Of a stretch of DNA of 64,000 nt, positions 49,857 through 62,333 are shown in pieces. Where the stretch lies: positions 62,001 to 126,000 of the forward strand of contig RQOL01000677.1 of assembly GCA_013076295.1 (NCBI GenBank), in the 5' to 3' direction. Both the position numbers and the translations under genes were made by a program. The stretch's first letter is position 1. The number at the start of each line of letters is the position of its first letter. Origin of the DNA: Sanderia malayensis. Its lineage: Eukaryota > Cnidaria > Scyphozoa > Semaeostomeae > Pelagiidae. The notes under the pieces were generated by a model. The model was given only the letters and a program-made list of their open reading frames with translations. It was not told the DNA's origin and did not search any database.

Positions 49857-51189
49857 TAAAAGTGGGAAGTCACCAAAAGTAGGAGGTCGTCAAAAGTGGG
49901 GAGTGGGAAGTCAGGTAAAGTGGGAAGTCATCAAATATGGGAAGTCATCAAAAGTGAAAAATGGGAAGTCAAGAAAAAGTGGGAAGTCAGCAAAGGTGGG
50001 AAGTCATCATACCAAAATTGTACTTTCCGCAAAATTTGATACAAATTGAACGAGTTTGAAAACTTGCATATTGCCCCCTTTTTCAACCTTGTATGCCCTC
50101 AAAGCATGAAAATTACAAAAACCAGCTTCCTTTTCAAATTCAGCACACCAAATTTGTACTTTGCACAAAATTTGATGCAAATTGAAATAGTTTGAAAAAT
50201 TGCATCAAAAGTGGGAAGTCATCAAAAGTGAGGAGTGGGAAGGCAGGAAAAAGTGGGAAGTCATCAGAAGTGGGAAGTCATCATACCAAAATTGTACTTT
50301 CCACAAAGTTTGATGCAAATTGAAAGAGTATCAAAAATGGGATATTCCCCCTTTTTACCCCGTTATATGCCCTGAAAACATGACAATTTCAAAAACCCGT
50401 TTCATGTTCAAATTCAGCACACCAAATTTGTACTTTCCACAAAATTTGATGCAAATTGAAAGAGTTTGAAAACTTGCATATTGCCCCCTTTTCTCAACCT
50501 TGTATGCCCTCAAAGCATGAAAATTACAAAAACCAGCTTCCTTTTTAAATTCAGCAAACCAAATATGTACTTTGCACAAAATTTGATGCAAATTGAAAGT
50601 GTTTAAAAAATTGCATCAAATGTGGGAAGTCATCAAAAGTGAAGAGTGGGACGTCAGCAGAAGTGGGAAGTCACCAAAAGTGGGAAGTCGTCAAAAGTGG
50701 GAAGTGAAATGTCAAGAAAAGGTGGGAAATGAGCAGAAGTGTGAAATCATCATACAAAATTGTACTTTACACCAAATTTGATACAAATTGAAAGAGTTTG
50801 AAAAAATGCATAAAAAATGGGAAGCTATCAAAAGTGGGAAATCATCATAGCAAAATTGTATTTTCCACCAAATTTGATGCAAATTCAACGAGTTTGAAAA
50901 ATTGCATAATGCCCCCTTTTACGCCGTTTTATGCCCTCAAAGCATGCAAATTTCAAAAACCAGTGACATATTCAAATTCACCACACCATATTTGTATTTT
51001 CCACAAAATTGGTGCAAATTAAAAGAGATTGAAAACTTGCATTAAAAATTGGAAGTCATCAAAAGTGGGAAGTGGGAGGAGAGGTAAAGTGGGAAGTCAT
51101 CAAAAGTGGGGGGAAGTCATCAAAAGTCGAATCTGGGAAGTGACGAAAAAGTGCAAAGTCAGCAAAGGTGGGAAGTCATCATACCAAAA

Positions 51190-51273
51190 TTGTATTTTTA
51201 TATTTGTACTGTTTGTACTATATTTACTATGGCATATTTCCAACTTGAACGAGATGGAAAATTTGAATATTAC
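51190..51273 (+). repeat. Module D, copy 6
   Basis: This matches copy 3 at 40497 but sits behind the B arm with GTGGGGGGAAGTC, which at 42100-42230 carries the copy 4 form. The two loci have therefore exchanged this segment. Confidence 0.72.
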
Positions 51274-52455
51274 TAAAAGTGGGAAGTCACCAAAAGTAGG
51301 AGGTCGTCAAGAGTGGGGAGTGGGAAGTCAGGTAAAGTGGGAAGTCATCAAATATGGGAAGTCATCAAAAGTGGAAAATGGGAAGTCAAGAAAAAGTGGG
51401 AAGTCAGCAAAGGTGGGACGTCATCATACCAAAATTGTACTTTCCGCAAAATTTGATACAAATTGAACGAGTTTGAAAACTTGCATATTGCCCCCTTTTT
51501 CAACCTTGTATGCCCTCAAAGCATGAAAATTACAAAAACCAGCTTCCTTTTCAAATTAAGCACACCAAATTTGTACCTTGCATAAATTTGATGCAAATTG
51601 AAAGAGTTTGAAAAATTGCATCAAAAGTGGGAAGTCATCAAAAGTGAGGAGTGGGAAGGCAGGAAAAAGTGGGAAGTCATCAGAAGTGGAAAGTCATCAT
51701 ACCAAAATTGTACTTTCCACAAAGTTTGATGCGAATTGAAAGAGTATCAAAAATGGGATATTCCCCCTTTTTACCCCGTTATATGCCCTGAAAACATGAC
51801 AATTTCAAAAACCCGTTTCATGTTCAAATTGAGCACACCAAATTTGTACTTTCCACAAAATTTGATGCAAATTGAAAGAGTTTGAAAAAATGGAATCAAA
51901 AGTGGGAACTCATCAAAAGTGAAGAGTGGGAAGGCAGGAAAAAATGGGAAGTCATCAGAAGTGGGAAGTCATCATACCAAAATTGTACTTTCCACAAAGT
52001 TTGATGCAAATTGAAAGAGTTTGAAAATTTGCATCAAATGTTGCAAATCGTCAAAAGTGGGAAGTGGGAAGTCAGGCAAAAGTGGGAAGTCATCAAAATT
52101 GGAAAGTGGGAAGTCAAGAAAAAGTGGGAAGTCAGCAAAGTGGGAAGTCATCATACCAAAATTGTACTTTCCACAAAATTTGATACAAATTGAACGAGTT
52201 TGAAAACTTGCATATTGCCCCCTTTTTTCAACCTTGTATGCCCTCAAAGCATGAAAATTACAAAAACCAGCTTCCTTTTTAAAATCAGCAAACCAAATAT
52301 TTACTTTGCACAAAATTTGATGCAAATTGAAAGTGTTTAAAAAATTGCATCAAATGTGGGAAGTCATCAAAAGTGGGGGGAAGTCATCAAAAGTCGAATC
52401 TGGGAAGTGAAGAAAAAGTGCGCAGTCAGCAAAGGTGGGAAGTCATCATACCAAA

Positions 52456-52540
52456 ATTTTATTTTTGTATTTGTACTGTTTGTACTATATTTACTATCCT
52501 ATATTTCGAAATTGAAGGTGATGGAAAATTTGAATATTAC
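52456..52540 (+). repeat. Module D, copy 7
   Basis: This variant has TTTTATTTTTGTATTTG and CGAAATTGAAGGTGATGG, nearest to copy 4. It lies about 125 bp left of module C copy 5. Confidence 0.7.
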
Positions 52541-52664
52541 TAAAAGTGGGAAGTCACCAAAAGTAGGAGGTCGTCAAAAATGGAAAGTGGGATATCAAGA
52601 AAAAGTGGAAAGTTATGAAAAGTGGGAAGTCACCGAAAGTGGAAGATGGGAAACTACCAAAAGT

Positions 52665-52890
52665 GGGTTTATCTGATTATCGTGACATTCGAACCCCATA
52701 GATAAGGCAAGCGGTCAACACAGAGTATGAAGAGAATCTCCATATAGCATACACGAAATCTCATATCCACTCTTCCTACAGCTAGTGTCACGAGCGCTAA
52801 ATTTAAAAGAAGAATACGAGCTTAAAAGGAATAATTATATTGAGGAAAACGGACTTTATCTGAGAAAAACCCAATTTATCTGAAAAAAAG
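52665..52890 (+). repeat. Module C, copy 5 (divergent)
   Basis: This is recognisable by TTTATCTGATTATCGTGACA, ATAGATAAGGCAAGCGG, CATATCCACTCTTCCTAC and a run of TTTATCTGA copies at the right edge (GACTTTATCTGAG, CAATTTATCTGAA). It differs from copies 1-4 by many substitutions. Confidence 0.72.
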
Positions 52891-52933
52891 TGGGAAGTCA
52901 CCAAAAGTGGGAAATGGGAAGCTACCAAGGGTG

Positions 52934-53158
52934 GTTTTATATGATTATGGCGACATTCGCTTCCCATAGATAAGGCAAGCGGACATCACAAAGTATGAAC
53001 AGAATTTCAATAAAGCATACACGAATTATCATATCCACTCTTCCTACAGCTATTGTCACGGGCGTTAAATTTGGAAAAAAACAAACGAGCTTCAACGGAA
53101 TAATTATATTGAGGAAAACCGACTTTGTCTGAGAGAAACTCACTTTATCTGACAAAAA
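52934..53158 (+). repeat. Module C, copy 6
   Basis: This follows copy 5 after about 45 bp of B microrepeat, giving the only tandem pair of module C in the window. The right edge again has two related motifs (GACTTTGTCTGAG and CACTTTATCTGAC). It has GGCGTTAAATTTGG where copies 1-4 have GRCATTAACTTTGG. Confidence 0.74.
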
Positions 53159-56100
53159 GTGGGAAGTCACCAAAAGAGGGAAGTCGTCAAAAGTGGGAAG
53201 TGAAATGTCAAGAAAAAGTGGGAAGTGAGCAGAAGTGGGAAATCATCATACAAAATTGTACTTTCCACCAAATTTGATACACATTGAAGGGGTTTGAAAA
53301 TTTGCATATTCCTCCTTCTACACCGTCCTATTCCCCCAAAGCATAAAGAGTTCAAAAAAGAAGTTTAATCATTAATTTCATAACACCGAAATTGTATTTT
53401 CAACGAAATTTGATGCAAATTGAAAAAGTCTGAAAAATTGGATATTCCCCCTTTTTGCGCCGTTTTATGCCCTCTAAACATGACAATTTCAAAAACCTGT
53501 TTCATGTTCAAATTCAGCACACCAAATCTGTACTTTCCACAAAATTTGATGCAAATTGAAAGAGTTTGAAAACATGAAATTTTCAAAAACCAGTTTCATG
53601 TTCAAACTTAGCACACCAAGATTGCACTTTCCACAAAATTTGATGCAAATTGAAAGAGTTTGAAAAATTGCATCAAAAGTGGGAAGTCATCAAAATTGGG
53701 AAGTGGGAAGTCAGGAAAAAGTGGGAAGTCGTCAAAAGTGGGAAGTCATCAATAGTGGGAAGTGGGAAGTCAGGAAAAAGGGGGAAGTCAGCAAAAGTAG
53801 GAAGTCATCATACCAAAATTGTACTTTCCACAAAATTTGATACAAATTGAACGAGTTTGAAAAATTGCATATTGCCCCCTTTTACTCCCTTGTATGCCCT
53901 CAAAACATGAAAATTTCACAAACCAGTTTCACGTTCAAATTCAACACACCAAAGTTGTACTTTGCACTAAACTTGATGCAAATTGAAAGAGTTTGAAAAA
54001 TTGCATCAAAATTGCGAAGTCATCAAAAGGGAAGAGTGGGAACGCAGGAAAAAGTGGGAAGTCATTAGAAATGGGAAGTCATCAAAACTGGGAAGTGGGA
54101 AGTCACCAAAAGTTGGAAGTCATGATACCAAAATTGTAGTTTCTACAATTATTGATACACATTGAACGGGTTTCAAAAATTGCATACTGCCCCGTTCTAC
54201 CCCGTTGTATGCCCACAAAACATGAAAATTTCAAGAGCCAGTTTCATATTCAAACTCAGCACACCAAAACTGTACCTTTCGCCAAATTTGATGCACAATG
54301 AAAGAGTTTGAAAAATTGCATCAAAATTGCGAAATCATCAAAAGTGAAGAGTGGGAAGGCAGGAAAAAGTGAGAAGTCATCAGAAGTGGGAAGTTATCAA
54401 AAATGGAAAATGGGAAGTCAAGATAAATTGGGAAGTGAGCAAAAGTGGGAAGTCATCATACCAAAATTGTACCTTCCACACCATTTGATGCAAATCGAGC
54501 GGGTTTGAAAATTTCATACTGCCTGCTTCTACTACCCCGTCTCATTCCCCAAAACATTAAAATTTCAAAAAACAAGTTTCATATTCAATTTCACTACACC
54601 GAAAGTGCACTTTCCACAATATTTGATGCAAGTTGAACGAGCTTGAAAAATTGCATATTGCCCCTTTTAGCACGCTTTATGCCCTCAAAGGATTAAAATT
54701 TCAAAAACCAGTTTCATATTCTAATTCAGCACAGAAAACCTGTACTTTCCACAAAATTTGATGCAAATTCAACGAATTTCAAAATATGCGTATTGCCCTT
54801 TTTTACTCCGTTTTATGCCCTCAAAACAAGAAAGTTTCAAAAACCAACTTCATATTCAATTTCACCACACCGAATTTGTACTTTCCAGAAATTTTGATGC
54901 GGATTGGAGAAGTTTGAAAATTTGCATCAAAAGTGGGAATTCATCAGAAGTGGGAAGTGGAAAGTCAGGAAAAAGTCGGAAGTCGTCAAAAGTGGGAAGT
55001 CATGAAAAGTGGGAAGTCAGCAAAAGATGGAAGGCATCACACCAAAATTGTACTTTCCACAAATTTTGATACACATTGAACGTGTTTGAAAATTTGCATA
55101 TTCCCCTTTCTACACCGTCCTATTCCCCCAAAGCATAAAGAGTTCAAAAAAGAAGTTTCATCGATAATTTCATAACACCGAAATTGTATTTTCAACGAAA
55201 TTTGATGCAAAGTGAAAGAGTCTGAAAAATTTGATATTCCCCTTTTTGCGCCGTTATATGCCCTCAAAACATGACAATTTCAAAAACCTGTTTCATGCTC
55301 AAATTCAGCACAGCAAATCTGTACTTTGCACAAAATTTGATGCAAATTGAAAGAGTTTGAAAACATGAAATTTTCAAAAACCAGTTTCATGTTCAAATTC
55401 AACACACCAAAGTTGTACTTTCCACTAAACTTGATTGCAAATTGAAAGAGTTTGAAAAATTGCATCAAAATTGCGAAGTCATCAAAAGGGAAGAGTGGGA
55501 AGACAGGAAAAAGTGGGAAAAAATCATCAAAACTGGGAAGTGGGAAGTCAGCAACAGTTGGAAGTCATGATACCAAAATTGTAGTTTCCACAATTATTGA
55601 TACACATTGAACGAGTTTGAAAAATTGCATATTGCCCCTTTTAGCACGTTTTATGCCCTCAAAAGATTAAAATTTCAAAAACCAGTTTCATATTCTAATT
55701 CAGCACAGAAAACCTGTACTTTCCACAAAACTTGATGCAAGTTCAACGAATTTCAAAAAATGCGTATTGCCCTTTTTTACCCCGTTTTATGCCCTCAAAA
55801 CAAGAAAGTTTCAAAAACCAACTTCATATTCAATTTCACCACACCCAATTTGTACTTTCAACAAATTTTGATACACATTGAACGGGTTTGAAAATTTGTA
55901 TATTCCCCCTTCTACTCCGTCCTATTCCCCCAAAGCATAAAGAGTTCAAAAAAGAAGTTTCATCATTAATTTCATAACACCGAAATTGTATTTTCAACGA
56001 AATTTGATGCAAAGTGAAAGAGTCTGAAAAGTTGGATATTCCCCTTTTTTGCGCCGTTTTATGCCCTCAAAACATGACAATTTCAAAAACCTGTTTCATG

Positions 56101-59100
56101 TTCAAATTCGGCACACCAAATCTAAACTTTGCGCAAAATTTGATGCAAATTGAAAGAGTTTGAAAACATGAAATTTTCAAAAACTAGTTTCATGTTTAAA
56201 CTTAGCACACCAAGATTGCACTTTCCACAAAATTTGATGCAAATTGAAAGAGTTTGAAAAATTGCATCAAAAGTGGGAAGTCATCAAAATTGGGAAGTGG
56301 GAAGTCAGGAACAAGTGGGAAGTCGTCAAAAGTGGGAAGTCATCAGTAGTGGGAAGTGGGAAGTCAGGAAAAAGGGGGAAGTCAGCAAAAGTAGGAAGTC
56401 ATCATACCAAAATTGTACTTTCCACAAAATTTGATACAAATTGAACGAGTTTGAAAATTTGCATGTTGCCCCCTTATACCCCGTTGTATGCCCAAAAAAC
56501 ATGCAAATTTCAAAAACAAGTTTGATATTGAAATTCAGCACACCAAATTTGTACTTTCCACAAAATTTGATGGAAATTGAAAGAGTTTGAAAAATTGCAT
56601 CAAAATTGCGAAATCATCAAAAGTGTAGAGTGGGAAGGCAGGAAAAAGTGGGAAATCATCAGAAGTGGGAAGTTATCAAAAATGGAAAATGGGAAGTCAA
56701 GAAAACGTATGAAGTCAGCAAAAGTAGGAAGTCATCATAGCAAAATTGTACTTTCCACAAAATTTGATACAAATTGAAAGAGTTTGAAAAATTGCATCAA
56801 AATTGCGAAATCATCAAAAGTGAAGAGTGGGAGGGCAGGAAAAAGTGGGAAGTAATCAGAAGTGGGAAGTTATCAAAAATGGAAAATGGGAAGTGAAGAT
56901 AAATTGGGAAGTCAGCAAAAGTGGGAAGTCATCATACCAAAATTGTACTTTCCACAAAATTTGATACAAATTGAACGAGTTTGAAAATTTGCATGTTGCC
57001 CCCTTATACCCCGTTGTATGCCCAAAAAACATGCAAATTTCAAAATCAAGTTTGATATTGAAATTCAGCACACCAAATTTGTACTTTCCACAAAATTTGA
57101 TGGAAATTGAAAGAGTTTGAAAAATTGCATCAAAATTGCGAAACCATCAAAAGTGAAGAGTGGGAAGGCAGGAAAAAGTGGGAAGTCATCAGAAGTGGGA
57201 AGTTATCAAAAATGGAAAATGGGAAGTCAAGAAAACGTGGGAAGTCAGCAAAAGTAGGAAGTCATCATACCAAAATTGTACTTTCCACAAAATTTGATAC
57301 AAATTGAACGAGTTTGAAAATTTGCATGTTGCCCCCTTATACCCCGTTGTATGCACCAAAAACATGCAAATTTCAAAATCCAGTTTCATATTGAAATTCA
57401 GCACACCAAATTTGTACTTTCCACAAAATTTGATGCAAATTCAACAAATTTCAAAAAATGCGTATTGCTCTTTTTTACCCCGTTTTATGCCCTCAAAACA
57501 AGAAAGTTTCAAAAACCAACTTCATATTCAATTTCAACACACCCAATTTCTACTTTCCACAAATTTTGATGCGGATTGGAGAAGTTTGAAAATTTGCATC
57601 CAAAGTGGGAATTCATCAGAAGTGGGAAGTGGGAAGTCAGGAAAAAGTCGGAAGTCGTCAAAAGTGGGAGGTCATCAAAAGTGGGAGGTCAGCAAAAGAT
57701 GGAAGGCATCACACCAAAATTGTACTTTCCACAAATTTTGATACACATTGAACGGGTTTGAAAATTTGCATATTCCCCCTTCTACACCGTCCTATTCCCC
57801 CAAAGCATAAAGAGTTCAAAAAAGAAGTTTAATCATTAATTTCATAACACCGAAATTGTATTTTCAACGAAATTTGATGCAAATTGAAAGAGTCTGAAAA
57901 ATTGGATAGTCCCCTTTTTTGCGCCGTGTTATGCCCTCAAAACATGACAATTTCAAAAAGCAGTTTCATGTTCAAACTTAGCACACCAAGATTGCACTTT
58001 CCACAAATTTTGATGCAAATTGAAAGAGTTTGAAAAATTGCATCAAAAGTGGGAAGTCATCAAAATTGGGAAGTGGGAAGTCAGGAAAAAGTGGGAAGTC
58101 GTCAAAAGTGGGAAGTCATCAGTAGTGGGAAGTGGGAAGTCAGGAAAAAGGGGGAAGTCAGCAAAAGTAGGAGGTCATCATACCAAAATTGTACTTTCCA
58201 CAAAATTTGATACAAATTGAACGAGTTTGAAAATTTGCATGTTGCCCCCTTATACCCCGTTGTATGCACCAAAAACATGCAAATTTCAAAATCCAGTTTC
58301 ATATTGAAATTCAGCACACCAAATTTGTACTTTCCACAAAATTTGATGGAAATTGAAAGAGTTTGAAAAATTGCATCAAAATTGCGAAATCATCAAAAGG
58401 GAAGAGTGGGAAGGCAGGAAAAAGTGGGAAGTCATTAGAAATGGGAAGTCATCAAAACTGGGAAGTGGGAAGTCAGCAAAAGTTGGAAGTCATGATACCA
58501 AAATTGTAGTTTCCACAATTATTGATACACATTGAACGAGTTTGAAAAATTGCATATTGCCCCCTTTTACTCCCTTGTATGCCCTCAAAACATGAAAATT
58601 TCAAAAACCAGTTTCACGTTCAAATTCAACACACCAAAGTTGTAGCTACTTTCCACTAAACTTGATGCAAATTGAAAGAGTTTGAAAAATTGCATCCAAA
58701 TTGCGAAGTCATCAAAAGGGAAGAGTGGGAAGGCAGGAAAAAGTGGGAAGTCATTAGAAATGGGAAGTCATCAAAACTGGGAAGTGGGAAGTCAGCAAAA
58801 GTTGGAAGTCATGATACCAAAATTGTAGTTTCCACAATTATTGATACACATTGAACGGGCTTGAAAAATTGCATATTGCCCCGTTCTACCCCGTTGTATG
58901 CCCACAAAACATGAAAATTTCAAGAGCCAGTTTCATATGGAAACTCAGCACACCAAAACTGTACCTTTCGCCAAATTTGATGCACAATGAAAGAGTTTGA
59001 AAAATTGCATCAAAATTGCGAAATCATCAAAAGTGAAGAGTGGGAAGGCAGGAAAAATTGGGAAGTCATCACAAATGGGAAGTTATCAAAAATGGAAAAT

Positions 59101-62100
59101 GGGAAGTCAAGAAAACGTGGGAAGTCAGCAAAAGTAGGAAGTCATCCTACCAAAATTGTACTTTCCACAAAATTTGATACCAATTGAACGAGTTTGAAAA
59201 ATTACATATTGCACCCTCTTACAACCTTGTATGCCCTCAAAACATGCAAATTTAAAAATCCAGTTTCATAATGAAATTCAGCACACCAAATGTGTACTTT
59301 CCACAAAATTTGATGGAAATTGAAAGAGTTTGAAAAATTGCATCAAAATTGCGAAATCATCAAAAGTCAAGAGTGGGAAGGCAGGAAAAAGTGGGAAGTC
59401 ATCAGAAGTGGGAAGTTATCAAAAATGGAAAATGGGAAGTCAAGATAAATTGGGAAGACATAAGAAGTGGGAAGTCATCATACCAAAATTGTACTTTCCA
59501 CAAAATTTGATACAAATTGAACGGGTTTGAAAATTGCATATTGCCCGCTTCTACTACCCCGTCTCATTCCCCAAAACATTAAAATTTCAAAAAACAAGTT
59601 TCATATTCAATTTCAATACACCGAAAATGCAATTTCCACAATATTTGATGCAAGTTGAACGAGCTTGAAAAATTGCATTTTGCCCCTTTTAGCACGCTTT
59701 ATGCCCTCAAAAGATTAAAATTTCAAAAACCAGTTTCATATTCTAATTCACAACAGAAAACCTGTACTTTCCACAAAATTTGATGCCAATTCAACGAATT
59801 TCAAAAAATGCGTATTGCCCTTTTTTACCCCGTTTTATGCCCTCAAAACAAGAAAGTTTCAAAAACCAACTTCATATTCAATTTCACCACACCCAATTTG
59901 TACTTTCCACAAATTTTGATGCGGATTGGAGAAGTTTGAAAATTTGCATCAAAAGTGGGAATTCATCAGAAGTGGGAAGTGGAAAGTCAGGAAAAAGTCG
60001 GAAGTCGTCAAAAGTGGGAAGTCATCAAAAGTGGGAAGTCAGCAAAAGATGGAAGTCATCACACCAAAATTGTACTTTCCACAAATTTTGATACACATTG
60101 AACGGGTTTGAAAATTTGAATATTCCCCCTTCTACACCGTCCTATCCCCCAAAACATAAAGAGTTCAAAAAAGAAGTTTAATCATTAATTTCATAACATC
60201 GAAATTGTATTTTCAACGAAATTTGATGCAAAGTGAAAGAGTCTGAAAAATTGGATATTCCCCTTCTTTGCGCCGTTTTATGCCCTCAAAACATGACAAT
60301 TTCAAAAACCTGTTTCATGTTCAAATTCAGCACACAAATCTGTACTTTCCACAAAATTTGATGCAAATTGAAAGAGTTTGAAAACATGAAATTTTCAAAA
60401 ACCAGTTTCATGTTCAAACTTAGCACACCAAGATTGCACTTTCCACAAAATTTGATGCAAATTGAAAGAGTTTGAAAAATTGCATCAAAAGTGGGAAGTC
60501 ATCAAAATTGGGAAGTGGGAAGTCAGGAAAAAGTGGGAAGTCGTCAAAAGTGGGAAGTCATCAATAGTGGGAAGTGGGAAGTCAGAAAAAAGGGGGAAGT
60601 CAGCAAAAGTAGGAAGTCATCATTCCAAAATTGTACTTTCCACAAAATTTGATACAAATTGAACGAGTTTGAAAAATTGCATATTGACCCATTTTACTCC
60701 CTTGTATGCCCTCAAAACATGAAAATTTCAAAAACCAGTTTCACGTTCAAATTCAACACACCAAAGTTGTACTTTCCACTAAACTTGATGCAAATTGAAA
60801 GAGTTTGAAAAATTGCATCAAAATTGCAAAGTCATCAAAAGAGAAAAGTGGGAAGGCAGAAAAATGTGGGAAGTCATTAGAAATGGGAAGTCATCAAAAC
60901 TGGGAAGTGGGAAGTCAGCAAAAGTTGGAATTCATGATACCAAAATTGTAGTTTCCACAATTATTGATACACATTGAACGGGTTTGAAAAATTGCATATT
61001 GCCCCATTCTACCCCGTTGTATGCCAACAAAACATGAAAATTTCAAGAGCCAGTTTCATATTCAAACTCAGCACACCAAAACTGTACCTTTCGCCAAATT
61101 TGATGCACAATGAAAGAGTTTGAAAAATTGCATCAAAATTGCGAAATCATCAAAAGTGAAGAGTGGGAAGGCAGGAAAAAATGAGAAGTCATCAGAAATG
61201 GGAGGTTATCAAAAATGGAAAATGGGAAGTCAAGAAAACGTGGGAAGTCAGCAAAAGTAGGACGTCATCATACCAAAATTGTACTTTCCACAAAATTTAA
61301 TACAAATTGAATGAGTTTGAAAAATTGCATATTGCCCCCTCTTACAACCTTGTATGCCCTCAAAACATGAAAATTTCAAAAACAAGCTTCATGTTCAAAT
61401 TTAGCACACCAACCTTGTACTTTCCACAAAATTTGATACAAATTGAACGAGTTTGAAAATTTGCATGTTGCCCCCTTATACCCCGTTGTATACCCCAAAA
61501 ACATGCAAATTTCAAAATCCAGTTTCATATTGAAATTCAGCACACCAAATTTGTACTTTCCACAAAATTTGATGGAAATTGAAAGAGTTTGAAAAATTGC
61601 ATCAAAATTGCGAAATCATCAAAAATGAAGAGTGGGAAGGTAGGAAAAAGTGGGAAGTCATCAGAAGTGGGAAGTTATCAAAAATGGAAAATGGGAAGTC
61701 AAGAAAACGTGGGAAGTCAGCAAAAGTAGGAAGTCATCATACCAAATTTCTACTTTCCACAAAATTTGATACAAATTGAACGAGTTTGAAAATTTGCATG
61801 TTGCCCCCTTTTACTCCCTTTTATGCCCTCAAGACATGAAAATTTCAGAAACTAGTTTCATGTTCAAATTCAACACACCAAATTTGTATTTTCCACAAAA
61901 TTTGATGCAAATTGAAAGAGTTTGAAAAATTGCATCAAAATTGCGAAATCATCAAAAGGGAAGAGTGGGAAGACAGGAAAAAGTGGGAAGCCATCAAAAG
62001 TGGGAAGTGGGAAGTCGAGAAAAAGTGGGAAGTCAGCAAAAGTTGGAAGTCATCATACCAAAATTGCACTTTCCACAAATATTGATACACATTGAACGAG

Positions 62101-62139
62101 TTTGAAAAATTGCATATTGCTTCGTTTTACCCCGTTGTA
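53159..62139 (+). repeat. Divergent terminal part of the satellite array
   Basis: The pattern is mostly alternating A and B, with B units starting GCATCAAAATTGCGAA. Local duplications include B-A dimers of 319 bp at about 58353 and 58672 and a 1776-bp shift between 56244-56560 and 58020-58336. Several B units are short and many A units are distinct subtypes. The array ends in an A unit at TTGTA/TGC (62139/62140), where the LTR begins. Confidence 0.82.
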
Positions 62140-62333
62140 TGCTATTGTGTTGTAGATCGTGGTAGATACAACTCATAAACACACATCAGTATTATATATA
62201 TGAACCATTGAAATACGTGTGATTATGATAGCAGCGCGTAACATCAACTAACTTAAAACTTTCGATCAAGGATATATGTGACAGCGTGAATACGTCAATT
62301 ATAATAATTTATGTAAATTATGTTAAAACATCA
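62140..62333 (-). repeat. 3' LTR of the gypsy element (about 194 bp)
   Basis: On the minus strand it reads TGATGTTTTAACATAA at the start and ends CAACACAATAGCA, giving the usual TG...CA ends. It directly follows the polypurine tract. A TATA-like run lies inside (ATTATATATA at 62191-62200 on the plus strand). The outer limit is slightly uncertain because the satellite itself has TGC at the junction. An alternative, shorter LTR would be TGTT...AACA, ending at TGTTGTAGATC on the plus strand. Confidence 0.75.

Larger units (their letters stand above)
49689..52664 (+). repeat. Satellite block with modules D between module C copies 4 and 5
   Basis: This holds B microrepeats and module D at 49773-49856, then A and B units, module D again at 51190-51273, and a third at 52456-52540. 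The part 50593-51190 duplicates 41637-42240. The B arm near 51100 and 52370 contains AAAGTGGGGGGAAGTC, an expanded G-run. Confidence 0.78.
1..62139 (+). repeat. Composite satellite array (shared core with A or B arms)
   Basis: This is a head-to-tail array in one orientation, interrupted only by the insertions at 24486-25561 and 44047-45671. Each unit ends in a core of about 60 bp (ACCAAAATTGTACTTTCC, CAAAATTTGATGCAAATTGA, then GAGTTTGAAAAATTGCAT). The core is preceded either by an AT-rich A arm or by a purine-rich B arm made of 17-bp microrepeats. A and B units are mixed in patterns such as AB, ABB, ABABB and AAA, which are themselves repeated as higher-order units. Both strands are stop-poor over B arms because the microrepeat contains no stop codon and its length is not a multiple of three. 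I do not recognise this as a named satellite family. No host gene is visible inside it. Confidence 0.95.

Noticed and set aside
316..62000. Many open frames of 60-150 codons rich in KWEV, SGKSSKVGS and VGSHQK repeats, as a possible repetitive protein family
   Set aside because: They run in several frames over the same DNA because the 17-bp microrepeat has no stops. Most would begin at TTG in TTGAAAGAGTTTGAAAAATTG of the core. They end wherever the A arm begins, and no splice or promoter context is visible.
1..62139. CRISPR-like array
   Set aside because: The repeats are long, adjacent and degenerate, without unique spacers of constant length or cas genes. The LTR element and transposons show a eukaryotic genome.
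1..62139. Centromeric satellite with a CENP-B box
   Set aside because: I found no match to the CENP-B box pattern (TTCGnnnnAnnCGGG) in core or arms. Higher-order structure alone does not prove a centromere.
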